Shown piece by piece: positions 1 to 8,352 of a stretch of DNA of 64,000 nt. The stretch's first letter is position 1. Each line of letters opens with the position of its first letter. The position numbers and the translations under genes are program-made. The notes under the pieces were generated by a model. The model saw only the letters and a list, made by a program, of their open reading frames with translations. It did no database searches and was not told the DNA's origin. Source of the DNA: Constrictibacter sp. MBR-5 (lineage in GTDB: Bacteria; Pseudomonadota; Alphaproteobacteria; JAJUGE01). The stretch spans positions 124,001 to 188,000 of the forward strand of contig NZ_JBEPTK010000006.1 of NCBI RefSeq assembly GCF_040549485.1. Reading direction: 5' to 3'.

Positions 1-631
1 CGCCTCCGTACAGGCGGTGATCGACGGCCAGGCCGATGCCGCCTACGGCACGACGAACTCCGCACCGTTCCTCAAGATCGAGGCCAGTCCGCGCGGGCTG
101 CGCTTCCTGCCGTTACCGCACGACGACGAGGCGGGATGGAAGCGCCTGCTGGACGTCCTGCCATTCTTCTTCCCCGCCATCGCGAAGGAAGGACCGACGA
201 TCCCGCCGGAGGGCATGCAGATGGCGTCGGCCGCCTATCCCGTGCTGGCGACCATGCCCTTCACCTCGGCCGACCAGAACTACAATCTGACGAAAGCGAT
301 GGTGACCTTCTACGACGCCTACAAGGATTCGGCGCCGGGCGCCTACGGCTGGTCGATCGACCGGCAGCGGTTCACCGAAGGCCTGCTGCCGTTCAACGAA
401 GGTGCGATCCGCTACTATAAGGAAATCGACCGCTGGACGCCCGAAGCGCAGGCGAAGCAGGACGAGAACCTGGCGCGCCGGAAGCTTCTCCAGGAGACCT
501 GGGCCGAGTTCATCAAGACGGCCCCCGAAGATGCCGGGGAGTTCCAGAGGGCCTGGATGAAGCTGCGCTACGAGACGCTCCGCAGCCGGGACCTGCCGGC
601 GATCCAGGACTCCTGGGATGTGATAAGCTGA
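1..631 (+). CDS. TAXI-family TRAP transporter solute-binding protein, 3' part
   Basis: The window opens inside this gene. The frame is open from base 2 to a TGA, giving the last ~209 residues. Proteins of this family are exported receptors that capture a small (often carboxylated) solute in the periplasm and pass it to a fused DctQM permease. Visible family features are AYGTTNSAPFLKIEASP early in the fragment, the block around LPFFFPAIAKEGPTIP, and a charged helical C-terminus. The N-terminal signal peptide lies outside the window. It is followed by a tiny membrane peptide and faces a Rieske oxygenase gene. A second, complete TAXI receptor lies at 55105–56124, and the two differ clearly in sequence. 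The substrate cannot be told. Confidence 0.85.
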   Translation, partial: ASVQAVIDGQADAAYGTTNSAPFLKIEASPRGLRFLPLPHDDEAGWKRLLDVLPFFFPAIAKEGPTIPPEGMQMASAAYPVLATMPFTSADQNYNLTKAMVTFYDAYKDSAPGAYGWSIDRQRFTEGLLPFNEGAIRYYKEIDRWTPEAQAKQDENLARRKLLQETWAEFIKTAPEDAGEFQRAWMKLRYETLRSRDLPAIQDSWDVIS

Positions 632-697
632 CGACGAATCGCGCGGCCGGTGCGGATGCCCGCGCCGGCCGCTGACGTGGAAGGGAGACACCGTCGT

Positions 698-787
698 ATG
701 CCGCCAAGGCCCAGCACGCTCAGCATGCTCATCGTCATCGTCTTCGTGATCGCGGCCGTGTTCGTGCTCTGGGTGTCCTTCGGCTGA
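698..787 (+). CDS. 29-residue single-pass membrane peptide
   Basis: A short ORF begins with ATG 10 nt after a strong Shine-Dalgarno (GGAAGGGAG, 679–687) and encodes MPPRPSTLSM followed by an uninterrupted hydrophobic stretch (LIVIVFVIAAVFVLWVSF) and a stop. The composition, a short basic N-terminus then one transmembrane helix, is typical of real small membrane proteins rather than chance ORFs in GC-rich DNA. It lies 66 nt downstream of the TAXI receptor in the same direction, so the two may be co-transcribed; a role as a transporter accessory is possible but only inferred. I do not recognise a named family. Confidence 0.6.
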   Translation: MPPRPSTLSMLIVIVFVIAAVFVLWVSFG

Positions 788-793
788 GCCTCT

Positions 794-2104
794 TCAGGCC
801 TTTGCTTTGACGCGGCCCAGCGGGTCGCCGAAGCGCTCCATCATCACCTGCTCGAACGAGACCCCCTCCGCGGCGATCCAGCTGCCGGAGCGCAGGCGGA
901 AGGCATCGTGGCGCCACGGGGCCTCCGGCTCCTGGCCCTCGGCGAGCGCCTTGGCGCCGCCCATCACCGTCCGCCGGAAGCGCATGATCGCCGCGTCGGT
1001 GGCGGTCAGGTTCTCGGTCGTGCGATCCACGATGAAGCCCTGGCTCTCCTGGATCATCGCGTCCTGCTCGGCGAGGCCGCGGACGCCGGTATAGGTCCGG
1101 TCCTTCTGGTCGGCGCGGTCGATCTGGTACTCGTTGCGCCGGTTGCGCAGCGGCACATAGTCCGGGCCGACCTCGCCGATGACGCCGTGGCCGCCCCGGA
1201 ACTTGGCCCGTTCGGCGTCGGTGATCGGCCGCTCCGGGTTCCAGACGTAGGTGTAGATCCAGCACGACAGGTCGTCGATCGGCACGAAGGTGTAGCCGAA
1301 ATAGTTCTCGCCCGGCAGGGTCGAGGGCGTCGTCGCGTGCGCCGGCAGCATGAACTGGGTCGTGCGCCAGTAGATGTCCCTGCCGTCCGCCCGGCGCGCC
1401 CCGCCGATCACGAAGCCGACGTCGTGCGGCAGGATCGAGAAGCGTGGCATCGGATCGTCGCGGATCCACTTCAGCCGCTTCTCGTCGGCCGGCACGTCCG
1501 GGCTCTCGTTCGACGGCACGCTGGGCGCCGGCATGTGCAGGAACGAGAAGTGCGACGTGTCGAGCGCCCCCTCCATCGACTGCGCCCAGTTGCACTCCTG
1601 CAGCTTCTTCGTGACGAACCGGTTCTCGGCCGGGAGCGTCGCGAACTCGAGCTGCGAGAGTTCCGGCACCCGCTCCGGCCATCTCTCCGCCGGGCCCATC
1701 CAGGCCCAGACGATCTCGCCGAACTCGCGCGTCGGATAGGCCGTGATCCGGATCCTGTCCTTGTAGGACGATCCGGGCGGCACGTTCGGCAGGTCGACCG
1801 CCCTGCCCTCCGCGTCGAACTTCCAGCCGTGATAGACGCAGCGCAGGCCGCAGTCCTCGTTGCGGCCGTAATACAGGTCGGCGCCCCGGTGCGGGCAGCG
1901 GCGATCGACGAGGCCGACGCGACCGCTGCTGTCGCGGAAAGCGACCAGATCCTCCCCCATCACCCGGACCCGGATCGGCGGACCGTCCGCCTGCGGCAGT
2001 TCCTCGCTGAGCGCCACCGGCTGCCAGAAGCGCCGGAAATACTGTCCCATCGGAGTCTCCCGCCCAGTCCGGGTCAGGATCTCGTTGTCGGCCGCGGTGA
2101 GCAC
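794..2104 (-). CDS. Rieske 2Fe-2S aromatic ring-hydroxylating oxygenase, large subunit
   Basis: This 436-residue protein has a Rieske cluster motif near the N-terminus (C70-P-H72 and C89-x2-H92, in CPHRGADLYYG…CVYHGW). A mononuclear iron motif D-x2-H-x4-H follows in ALDTSHFSFLH (H185, H190). Length and layout match the phthalate 4,5-dioxygenase/phenoxybenzoate-type oxygenase alpha subunits. These are soluble homomultimers that use electrons from a separate ferredoxin-reductase to hydroxylate or O-demethylate aromatic substrates. No reductase gene is adjacent, so the electron donor is encoded elsewhere. It converges on the TAXI receptor and its peptide. An inverted repeat lies immediately upstream of the start. 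The substrate is unknown. Confidence 0.9.
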   Translation of the reverse strand: MLTAADNEILTRTGRETPMGQYFRRFWQPVALSEELPQADGPPIRVRVMGEDLVAFRDSSGRVGLVDRRCPHRGADLYYGRNEDCGLRCVYHGWKFDAEGRAVDLPNVPPGSSYKDRIRITAYPTREFGEIVWAWMGPAERWPERVPELSQLEFATLPAENRFVTKKLQECNWAQSMEGALDTSHFSFLHMPAPSVPSNESPDVPADEKRLKWIRDDPMPRFSILPHDVGFVIGGARRADGRDIYWRTTQFMLPAHATTPSTLPGENYFGYTFVPIDDLSCWIYTYVWNPERPITDAERAKFRGGHGVIGEVGPDYVPLRNRRNEYQIDRADQKDRTYTGVRGLAEQDAMIQESQGFIVDRTTENLTATDAAIMRFRRTVMGGAKALAEGQEPEAPWRHDAFRLRSGSWIAAEGVSFEQVMMERFGDPLGRVKAKA

Positions 2105-2109
2105 AGGGC

Positions 2110-2134
2110 GTTTCCCTAGGTCGTTTCGGGAAAC
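2110..2134. promoter_or_regulatory. Inverted repeat upstream of the Rieske oxygenase gene
   Basis: Perfect 7-bp arms GTTTCCC (2110–2116) and GGGAAAC (2128–2134) are separated by 11 bp and end 6 bp before the ATG of the oxygenase gene. The position suits an operator or a 5'-UTR hairpin. The rest of the ~310-bp gap to the next gene (to 2414) holds only a T-rich patch around 2200–2225, a plausible promoter area, and no convincing ORF. Confidence 0.4.
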
Positions 2135-2414
2135 TATAGGAGCGGCGCCCGCCCCGATAAAGCGGCCGCCGCCCCGCTTCGGCCGGGAGATAAGGCGGAT
2201 AGGTTTTTATGGTGTTTTATGGGGGTGCAGCGGACGGAGCGGTCGTTGGGGGGTTACCAATCATGGGGTTCCATTCCCTTTCGTTGGCAGACGCCACGGC
2301 ATCACGGAGCGGTGCCTCGATTGCGACGATGTCCAACAGCGGCTGCCGGACGTTGCCGGCGGAAGGCATATCGGGCGGCGCAGGACAATATTCCATACGG
2401 ACCGTCGGCATGCA

Positions 2415-4562
2415 TCAGAACAGCAGCTCCCGCGTCGTGTCGTGCAGGCCGCCGGCGATGCGCAATGCGTCCTTCACGCGGTCGAGCAGGTCGCGCGGCA
2501 GGCCGCTCGGGTCTACCTTCCCGGTCGGCGGAACGCCGGCCTCCACGTCGCGCACCTGCTGGCGCAGGACCGCCTCCAGCACCGCCTCGTAACCCTCCGC
2601 CGCGACGACGAGATCGGCCGCCCCGCCGCGCCCGAGTGCCGCGACCTCGCGGAGCCGGTCGACGGTGCCGCGCGTGCCGCGCCCGTGACGAAGCGCCAGG
2701 ACCCGAGCGGCGCTGACGACCGGCAGCATCGCGGCGCGCTTCAGGTCGATGCGCCCGCCCTCGGTCCGAAGCCCGCCGAACAAGCCGAATGCGGAGGGCG
2801 GCTCGGGCGACGCGTCGGCGAGCAGCTTGAGGAATTGCGGCGTCCGCGACGCCTCGGAGAATGCCCCCGCCATCACCCGCCCGGCCAGATCCGGGTCGCC
2901 GTGAACCGTGCGGGCGTCGTAGAAGATGTCGACCGACAGAAGATCCTCCGGGCTCGAACGCCGGAGCCAGCCCACGATACGCTCCTGCCATGTCGCGACG
3001 CTGCCCCGCCAGTCTGGCTCGCGCGCCATAACCCCGCCGCGGCAGTAGACGACGCCGATCTGGTCCAGGATGTCGGCCAGACGCCTGCCGAGGTCGGCGA
3101 AGTAGCCGTCTTCCGGACCCTCCGGATCGCCGTCGGCGAAGACGATCGCATTGTCCTGGTCGTGCGACAGAAGGCTTTCGCCTCGCCCCGCCGACCCGAG
3201 GACGAGCAGCGCGTACGGTCCCGGGACGGCTCGCCCCTCGGCGGCGAGCGCCGCCTCCGCCAGTTGCGCGGCGCGCCGCGTGGCGGCCCCGAGTTCCCGG
3301 CTGATCACGGCGGCGATGCCCGCCGCCGGCACGCCCTCGGCGAGCAGCGCCTCCGCCATGGCCGGCAGCTGGCCCCACGCGCGGGCCAGGGCGGGCATGT
3401 CCGATGCGGCATCGACGGCATCGCCCAGCCGCAGGGCGGCCGATGTCCTCAGCCGCAGCAGGTCACGCGCCGACAGCGCCCCGACGAGCACGCCGGCCTC
3501 GTCGACGACGCCCAGATGACGCACTCCGAGCCGGTCCATCCGTCCCATCGCACGATAGATGAACGCTGCCGCCGGTACGGCGCACAGCGGAAAGGACGCC
3601 GCTGCCGCCGCCGGCATGCCCAGGGCGTCTGCACCGTCCGACGCCAGCGCCCGAATGACGTCGCGTTCGGTCAGGATCCCTGTGTCGCCGGCATGCCGCA
3701 GGAAGACCGAGCTGATGCCGCGCGCGTCCATCATCGTCGCGGCGTCGCGCAGCGACGCGTCTTCGGCAAGGAACTGCGGCGGCGTCGACATGATGTCGGC
3801 GACGCGGTGGCGATAGGGGAAGGAATCGATCCGCGCGAGCGGTGCCAGGTTCGCGGCCGAGCCGTTGCCCGATGATCCGTCTCCCGAGCGGCCCCCTTCA
3901 GAGCCGCGGTCGCCGGTCCCCTCGTCGTCGGGCAACACCGCGGCGCCGCCGCCGAGGGGGCCGCCGGCCTCGCGCACGACGCGACACGCCGCTTCCGCTT
4001 CGGCCCAGGTGCGGATACCGCGCTCGCGGAGCAACGGGAGCAGTCGGCCGAAGATCGCGGCGGTCATGCGCGCGTCGCCGATCGCCGAGTGCCGCATGTC
4101 GACCGCGAGGCCCAACCAGCTGCACAAGGTTTCGATCGTGAAGGACGGGAGGGTCGGCGCCACGAGTTCGGCGAGATGCCGCGTATCGAGCGAGCGCGGG
4201 CGGCGCCAGAGTACACCGGCACGTTTCGCTTCGGCCGCGAGAACGGCGATGTCGAATGCGACCGCATGCCCGATCAGCGGCCTCTCGCCGAGATAGCGCA
4301 GCAGGTCTCGGAGCGCCTCGGCGATAGGGGGTGCGTCCGCGACGTCGGCCGCAGCGATATGGTGGATCGCGGTCGCGGACGCCGGGATGGCGACGTCCGG
4401 CTTCACGAAGGTGACGAAGATATCCGGCTCCCCCGCCTCCGGATGCAGCTTCACCGCGCCGATCTGGACGATCCTGGCACTCCGCGGATCGAGGCCCGTC
4501 GTCTCGACGTCGAGGACCACCGCATCCGCGGCGATCAGCGGCGCGGCGGCGGGGGACGCCAT
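2415..4562 (-). CDS. DnaQ-like exonuclease / CBS pair / DUF294 nucleotidyltransferase fusion
   Basis: This is a 715-residue multidomain protein. Residues ~12–190 are a DEDDh 3'-5' exonuclease (DVETTG with D18/E20; later GHAVAFDIAVL and IGDARMTAAIF). Residues ~245–370 are a pair of CBS domains (RVADIMSTPPQF; GVRHLGVVDEAGVLVGAL) that normally bind adenine nucleotides. Residues ~385–715 are a DUF294 putative nucleotidyltransferase and its C-terminal domain (LVLGSAGRGESLLSHDQDNA). CBS–DUF294 proteins and DnaQ-type exonucleases are commonly found beside acetate-type SSS symporters, and one is divergently transcribed here at 5457. A regulatory role linked to adenylate or acetyl status is an inference. 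It is 4 nt downstream of the unknown gene before it, so the two form an operon. Confidence 0.88.
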   Translation of the reverse strand: MASPAAAPLIAADAVVLDVETTGLDPRSARIVQIGAVKLHPEAGEPDIFVTFVKPDVAIPASATAIHHIAAADVADAPPIAEALRDLLRYLGERPLIGHAVAFDIAVLAAEAKRAGVLWRRPRSLDTRHLAELVAPTLPSFTIETLCSWLGLAVDMRHSAIGDARMTAAIFGRLLPLLRERGIRTWAEAEAACRVVREAGGPLGGGAAVLPDDEGTGDRGSEGGRSGDGSSGNGSAANLAPLARIDSFPYRHRVADIMSTPPQFLAEDASLRDAATMMDARGISSVFLRHAGDTGILTERDVIRALASDGADALGMPAAAAASFPLCAVPAAAFIYRAMGRMDRLGVRHLGVVDEAGVLVGALSARDLLRLRTSAALRLGDAVDAASDMPALARAWGQLPAMAEALLAEGVPAAGIAAVISRELGAATRRAAQLAEAALAAEGRAVPGPYALLVLGSAGRGESLLSHDQDNAIVFADGDPEGPEDGYFADLGRRLADILDQIGVVYCRGGVMAREPDWRGSVATWQERIVGWLRRSSPEDLLSVDIFYDARTVHGDPDLAGRVMAGAFSEASRTPQFLKLLADASPEPPSAFGLFGGLRTEGGRIDLKRAAMLPVVSAARVLALRHGRGTRGTVDRLREVAALGRGGAADLVVAAEGYEAVLEAVLRQQVRDVEAGVPPTGKVDPSGLPRDLLDRVKDALRIAGGLHDTTRELLF

Positions 4563-4566
4563 CGGG

Positions 4567-5199
4567 TCACGCCCGAGCCGGCGGGATCGCGGAGAGCCGG
4601 CGCGCCAGCCGCGGCGGGTCAGCCTCCTTGAGGAATGCTTCGTAGGCCCGCAGAAGGTTGGCGCGCTGGTTGTTGGTCACGAGGCGGAAATCGTAGCTCC
4701 TCAGGTCCGGGTGGATCGGCAGGTTGGCGAAGAATGCCTCCGCCGTCTCGATCGGGATGTCCTTCACGGCGCAAGGCGGGGAGCCGGCGCCGTCGATCAG
4801 CCGGCCGGCGATGGCTGCCTCGGCCCTGTCCCAGAAATCGAAAGCGGTACCCGGCGGCGTCTCGTAGCCCCGACACACGGTGCCGACGGCCGCGGCGACG
4901 CCGGCGGCCAGCGCCCGGGCGTCCTCCGCATGCGGCCGCAGGACGCCCTCCGCCATGATCGCGAGCCCCTGGAGGCAGAGCGGATAGTTGCGCCATTTCG
5001 CGCGTTCGGCGGCCGTCTTGAATGCCGGCTCCTCCAGCAGCTTCGTCGACAGCAGGCCGGAGCGGGCACGCGCATACTCGTAGATGCACTTCTGCACCAT
5101 GAACGCGGCATGCCGGTCGAGGAAGGCCGAGAGGGCGGCCGGATCGCCGATCGGCGCCGCGCGGCGGAAAGAAGCGAGCAATTCCATCAACCCAGCCAT
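4567..5199 (-). CDS. Conserved hypothetical protein, first gene of the exonuclease/CBS operon
   Basis: A 210-residue, largely alpha-helical, soluble protein with no signal peptide or membrane segment. Distinctive stretches are HAAFMVQKCIYEYARARSG, WRNYPLCLQGLAIMAEGVL and YDFRLVTNNQRANLLRAYE. I do not assign a domain family. It begins about 260 nt from the divergent symporter operon and ends 4 nt before the exonuclease–CBS–DUF294 gene, so it is almost certainly co-transcribed with it and probably works in the same process. Coding quality and the tight spacing make it a real gene. Confidence 0.75.
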   Translation of the reverse strand: MAGLMELLASFRRAAPIGDPAALSAFLDRHAAFMVQKCIYEYARARSGLLSTKLLEEPAFKTAAERAKWRNYPLCLQGLAIMAEGVLRPHAEDARALAAGVAAAVGTVCRGYETPPGTAFDFWDRAEAAIAGRLIDGAGSPPCAVKDIPIETAEAFFANLPIHPDLRSYDFRLVTNNQRANLLRAYEAFLKEADPPRLARRLSAIPPARA

Positions 5200-5263
5200 C
5201 GATGCCGATCCAAGAACAGCTCCTTGTTCTTCACACGCGCCGCGGCGACTTCAATGACGCAAG

Positions 5264-5283
5264 TGCACAGTGCACATTGTGCA
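5264..5283. promoter_or_regulatory. Overlapping palindromes in the divergent symporter/exonuclease promoter region
   Basis: Two perfect palindromes overlap: TGCAC-A-GTGCA (5264–5274) and TGCACA-T-TGTGCA (5271–5283). They lie between the divergent operons starting at 5199 (minus) and 5457 (plus). Odd-centre palindromes of this size in a shared promoter region usually mark a dimeric repressor or activator site. The flanking DNA (5285–5370) is relatively AT-rich and likely holds the promoters. The binding protein is not identifiable from the window. Confidence 0.5.
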
Positions 5284-5456
5284 GATGCGAAGATCTCGCC
5301 ACAAAGTCGCGATATCACCGTAAAGAAGTCTAGTCTAACGCGCCCTTTGTGGATTAAGAATCGAATATCCCGGCTCGTCTAGGTGGTTTGCCGGGCAACC
5401 GGACCGGGGCCGTCTGCTTCTGCGGCCGTCAGGTCGAAAGCTGGGGGGATCTGGCA

Positions 5457-5708
5457 TTGACCAATGACCAACTCTACTGGGCGAAGACCAAACGGTTGAT
5501 GATCACCTGCCTGGTCATCTGGGCGCTCGCCTCGTTCGTTGTGCATGCCTTCGTGTCCACGCTGAACGAGATCGTGATCATGGGCTTCCCGCTCGGCTTC
5601 TACATGGCCGCGCAAGGGTCGCTCATCATCTTCGTCGTCCTGATCTTCTGGTTCGCCAGCCGCCAGGACGCGATCGACCGCGAATTCGGCGTCGCCGAGA
5701 CCGAGTAA
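5457..5708 (+). CDS. DUF4212 small subunit of Na+/organic-acid symporter
   Basis: An 83-residue membrane protein with two transmembrane helices (ITCLVIWALASFVVHAFV and MAAQGSLIIFVVLIFWFA) and the family start NDQLYWAKTKRLM. DUF4212 proteins are small partners of SSS-family symporters of the VC_2705 type. I chose the TTG start at 5457 because a G-rich Shine-Dalgarno (GGGGGG, 5443–5448) precedes it by 8 nt and the resulting N-terminus matches the family. An open frame extends upstream to 5388 but the added residues (MPGNRTGAV…) look non-coding. The partner gene follows 10 nt later. Confidence 0.85.
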   Translation: MTNDQLYWAKTKRLMITCLVIWALASFVVHAFVSTLNEIVIMGFPLGFYMAAQGSLIIFVVLIFWFASRQDAIDREFGVAETE

Positions 5709-5718
5709 GGAGGTCACC

Positions 5719-7572
5719 ATGGCAGCGCGATCGGGTGCTGGTGACTTCACCAGCAATCTCGGCCGGATCTACGGCATCTACACCGGCGGCTTCCTCGGGT
5801 TCGTCATCCTGCTGGCGATCCTGGAACAGGTCGGCGTCCCGAACAGGATCATCGGCTATCTGTTCGTCTTCTTCACGCTGGCCGTCTATGCCGGCATCGG
5901 CATCCTGTCCCGAACCATGCAGGTGTCGGAATATTATGTCGCCGGCCGGCGCGTCCCGGCGGTCTACAACGGCATGGCGACCGGCGCCGACTGGATGTCG
6001 GGCGCGTCCTTCGTCGGCATGGCGGGCACGCTCTACGCCCTGGGATATGACGGCCTCGCCTATGTCCTCGGCTGGACCGGCGGGTACGTCCTTGTCGCGG
6101 TCCTGGTAGCGCCGTACCTGCGCAAGTTCGGCGCCTACACCGTGCCGGACTTCCTGGCGGCGCGCTTCGGCGGCAATATGGCGCGTTTCCTGGGCATCAT
6201 CGTGCTGCTGTGCTGCTCGTTCACCTATGTGGTGGCGCAGGTCTATGCGACGGGCATCATCGCCTCGCGCTTCCTCGGCATCAGCTTCGAGGTTGCGGTC
6301 TATGTCGGCCTCGCCGGGATCCTGCTCTGCTCGATGCTGGGCGGCATGCGCGCGGTGACCTGGACCCAGGTGGCGCAGTACATCGTGCTGATCGTGGCGT
6401 ACCTCGTCCCGGTCGTGCTGCTGTCGACGCAGAAATACGGCCTGCCGATCCCGCAGTTCACCTATGGACAGGCTCTGCAAGACATCACCGCCCTCGAACA
6501 GCAGATGCTGACGAACGGACTCGCCACGGCAGGCACGCTTAAGGCTCATTTCGCGCCGTTCACCAACCTCGATCCGTTCAACTTCTTCGCCCTGATCTTC
6601 TGCCTGATGCTGGGCACCGCATCGCTGCCGCACGTGTTGATGCGCTACTTCACGACGCCGTCCGTCCGCGACGCGCGAAAGTCGGTGGCGTGGTCGCTGC
6701 TCTTCATCTTCATCCTCTACTTCACGGCGCCAGCCTATGCCGCCTTCGCGAAGCTGGAGGTCTATCAGAACGTCATCGGCGTCTCGATGGACGCCCTGCC
6801 GCAGTGGATCTATACCTACGGCAATCTCGGCCTGGTCAAGGTCTGCGGCGTCAATGCGACGGCGCTGGAGGCGATCCGGGCCGCGTGCGTCGCCACCGGC
6901 AGTGCCGACAACATCCTGGCCCACGCCGACCTCGCGATTAACAACGACGTCATCGTCATCGCGATGCCGGAGATCGCGGGCCTGCCCTACGTCATCGCGG
7001 GCCTCGTCGCGGCCGGCGGGTTGGCGGCGGCGCTGTCGACGGCGGATGGCCTGCTGCTAGCCATCGCCAACGCGCTCAGCCACGACATCTACTACAAGAT
7101 GATCGACCCGAACGCCGCGACGAAGCGGCGCCTGGTGGTGGCGCGTACGCTGCTGGTCGTCGTGGCGGTCTGTGCCGCCTGGGTGGCGGCGACGAAGCCG
7201 GCCGACATCCTGTCGATGGTGGCCTGGGCGTTCTCGCTGGCGGCGGCAGGCAACTTCCCGGTGATCGTCCTCGGCATCTGGTGGAAGCGCTGCACCACGG
7301 CCGGCGCGGTTTCCGGCATGATCGTCGGCTTCGGCATCACGCTCTTCTATCTGGTCATGACGAAGTATGGCGGCATGCCGCTCTGGGGCATTCCGGGCGT
7401 CACCGGTGGGATCCAGAACATCTCCGCCGCGATCATCGGCCTGCCATTCGGCGTCGCCGCGATGATCATCGTCTCGCTGATGACCCCGGCACCATCGCGG
7501 GAGATGCAGGACTTCATCGACGAGATCCGGCGGCCGCGGGGCCCGACCGTGATGGTCGAGAAGACGACCTGA
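5719..7572 (+). CDS. Sodium:solute symporter, ActP-like (VC_2705 subfamily)
   Basis: A 617-residue polytopic inner-membrane protein of the SSS family with about 13 transmembrane helices. Family landmarks are VSEYYVAGRRVPAVYNGMA and GADWMSGASFVGMAG, and the helical cores before SHDIYYKMIDPNAATKRRL. Relatives carry acetate and other short-chain carboxylates with Na+. It starts with ATG 4 nt after a perfect AAGGAGGT that overlaps the stop of the DUF4212 subunit gene, so the two are translationally linked. A hairpin follows the stop codon. The divergent exonuclease/CBS/DUF294 operon is a typical companion. No acetyl-CoA synthetase gene is in the window, so the exact substrate is open. Confidence 0.92.
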   Translation: MAARSGAGDFTSNLGRIYGIYTGGFLGFVILLAILEQVGVPNRIIGYLFVFFTLAVYAGIGILSRTMQVSEYYVAGRRVPAVYNGMATGADWMSGASFVGMAGTLYALGYDGLAYVLGWTGGYVLVAVLVAPYLRKFGAYTVPDFLAARFGGNMARFLGIIVLLCCSFTYVVAQVYATGIIASRFLGISFEVAVYVGLAGILLCSMLGGMRAVTWTQVAQYIVLIVAYLVPVVLLSTQKYGLPIPQFTYGQALQDITALEQQMLTNGLATAGTLKAHFAPFTNLDPFNFFALIFCLMLGTASLPHVLMRYFTTPSVRDARKSVAWSLLFIFILYFTAPAYAAFAKLEVYQNVIGVSMDALPQWIYTYGNLGLVKVCGVNATALEAIRAACVATGSADNILAHADLAINNDVIVIAMPEIAGLPYVIAGLVAAGGLAAALSTADGLLLAIANALSHDIYYKMIDPNAATKRRLVVARTLLVVVAVCAAWVAATKPADILSMVAWAFSLAAAGNFPVIVLGIWWKRCTTAGAVSGMIVGFGITLFYLVMTKYGGMPLWGIPGVTGGIQNISAAIIGLPFGVAAMIIVSLMTPAPSREMQDFIDEIRRPRGPTVMVEKTT

Positions 7573-7578
7573 CCTTCG

Positions 7579-7609
7579 GAGGAGGGCGGGGACGCCTCCC
7601 GCCCTCCTC
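7579..7609 (+). terminator. Terminator-like hairpin after the symporter
   Basis: Perfect 12-bp arms GAGGAGGGCGGG (7579–7590) and CCCGCCCTCCTC (7598–7609) with a 7-nt loop begin 6 nt after the stop codon. There is no T-run, so it may act as a Rho-independent terminator of the weak-tail type or as a 3'-end stabiliser. Small membrane genes follow in the same direction. Confidence 0.6.
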
Positions 7610-7670
7610 TGCCGTCCGCGCCGCCTGCCATCGCACCGGCGCCCCTGCCCGACGATCGGAATACCTGTCC

Positions 7671-7967
7671 TTGGGAACATCCTTCTGGCTGTACGCGCTG
7701 CCGAACTATGCGATGGCGGCGCTGATGTATTCGCTGCTCGCGCGCTACGTGCTCGCCTTCTTCATGGCGCCGGACACCGGCAACTACATCTACCGATTCT
7801 TCGTACGCATCACGGACCCGGTGGCCGCGGCGGTCAGGTTCGTCAGCCCGGCGGCGGTGCCGGCGCAGGTGATCCTGCTGTTCGGCATCGTGTGGCTGCT
7901 GATCCTCCGCTTCGCCTTTTTCCTCGCCATGACCGGGGCGGGGCTCGCCCCCACCCTGGAGGGCTGA
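7671..7967 (+). CDS. Small YggT-like membrane protein
   Basis: A 98-residue protein with two strong hydrophobic segments (ALMYSLLARYVLAFFMA and AQVILLFGIVWLLILRFAF) around a central IYRFFVRITDPVAAAVRF. This order, helix–(V)R(F)(I)TDPV–helix, resembles the YggT family of small integral membrane proteins. The TTG at 7671 gives the longest sensible N-terminus; an ATG at 7711 is the alternative. No clear Shine-Dalgarno precedes either. It is followed after 7 nt by another membrane gene. Confidence 0.6.
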   Translation: MGTSFWLYALPNYAMAALMYSLLARYVLAFFMAPDTGNYIYRFFVRITDPVAAAVRFVSPAAVPAQVILLFGIVWLLILRFAFFLAMTGAGLAPTLEG

Positions 7968-7974
7968 GGCGTCG

Positions 7975-8298
7975 ATGAGCGGCACGCCCTTCCTGCCCGT
8001 CATCCTCGGGCTCGCCATCCTGAATGGGATATTCTCGCCGTTCCTGGTGTTCACCGCCCGGCTGATCCTGCTGCATCTGGCACCGGCCCTGCTGTTCCTC
8101 GGGCCGGTGACCGTCGCCTTCTTCGCGTCCCTCCTGGCCGCGACGGCGGCGCTGGTGCTGGCCGGCGTTCCGGCGGCGCTCTTCGAACGCGTCACTGGTC
8201 GGCGGCAGACGGATGCGGCTTCGGCGGCGGTGTGGCTGGTCAGCCTCGGGGTCATCAGCTTCCCCGCCCTGCGACAGGCAGGTGCGTTGCTGTTCTGA
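7975..8298 (+). CDS. Hypothetical inner-membrane protein
   Basis: A 107-residue protein with about three hydrophobic segments (FLPVILGLAILNGIFSPFLV, ALLFLGPVTVAFFASLL and AAVWLVSLGVISFPAL). The ATG is preceded by GAGG at 5 nt and GGAGGG farther up, overlapping the end of the YggT-like gene, so it is probably the second gene of that pair. The spacing and the even distribution of hydrophobic stretches support a real gene. No family recognised. Confidence 0.65.
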   Translation: MSGTPFLPVILGLAILNGIFSPFLVFTARLILLHLAPALLFLGPVTVAFFASLLAATAALVLAGVPAALFERVTGRRQTDAASAAVWLVSLGVISFPALRQAGALLF

Positions 8299-8352
8299 GG
8301 TGCCGACGACGGTCCGCGGCCGGGTGGCAGCGCATTTGCAGGGAGGTGGCGG

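Noticed and set aside
5388-5456. N-terminal extension of the DUF4212 subunit
   Set aside because: No ribosome-binding site and residues unlike the family; the TTG at 5457 fits better.
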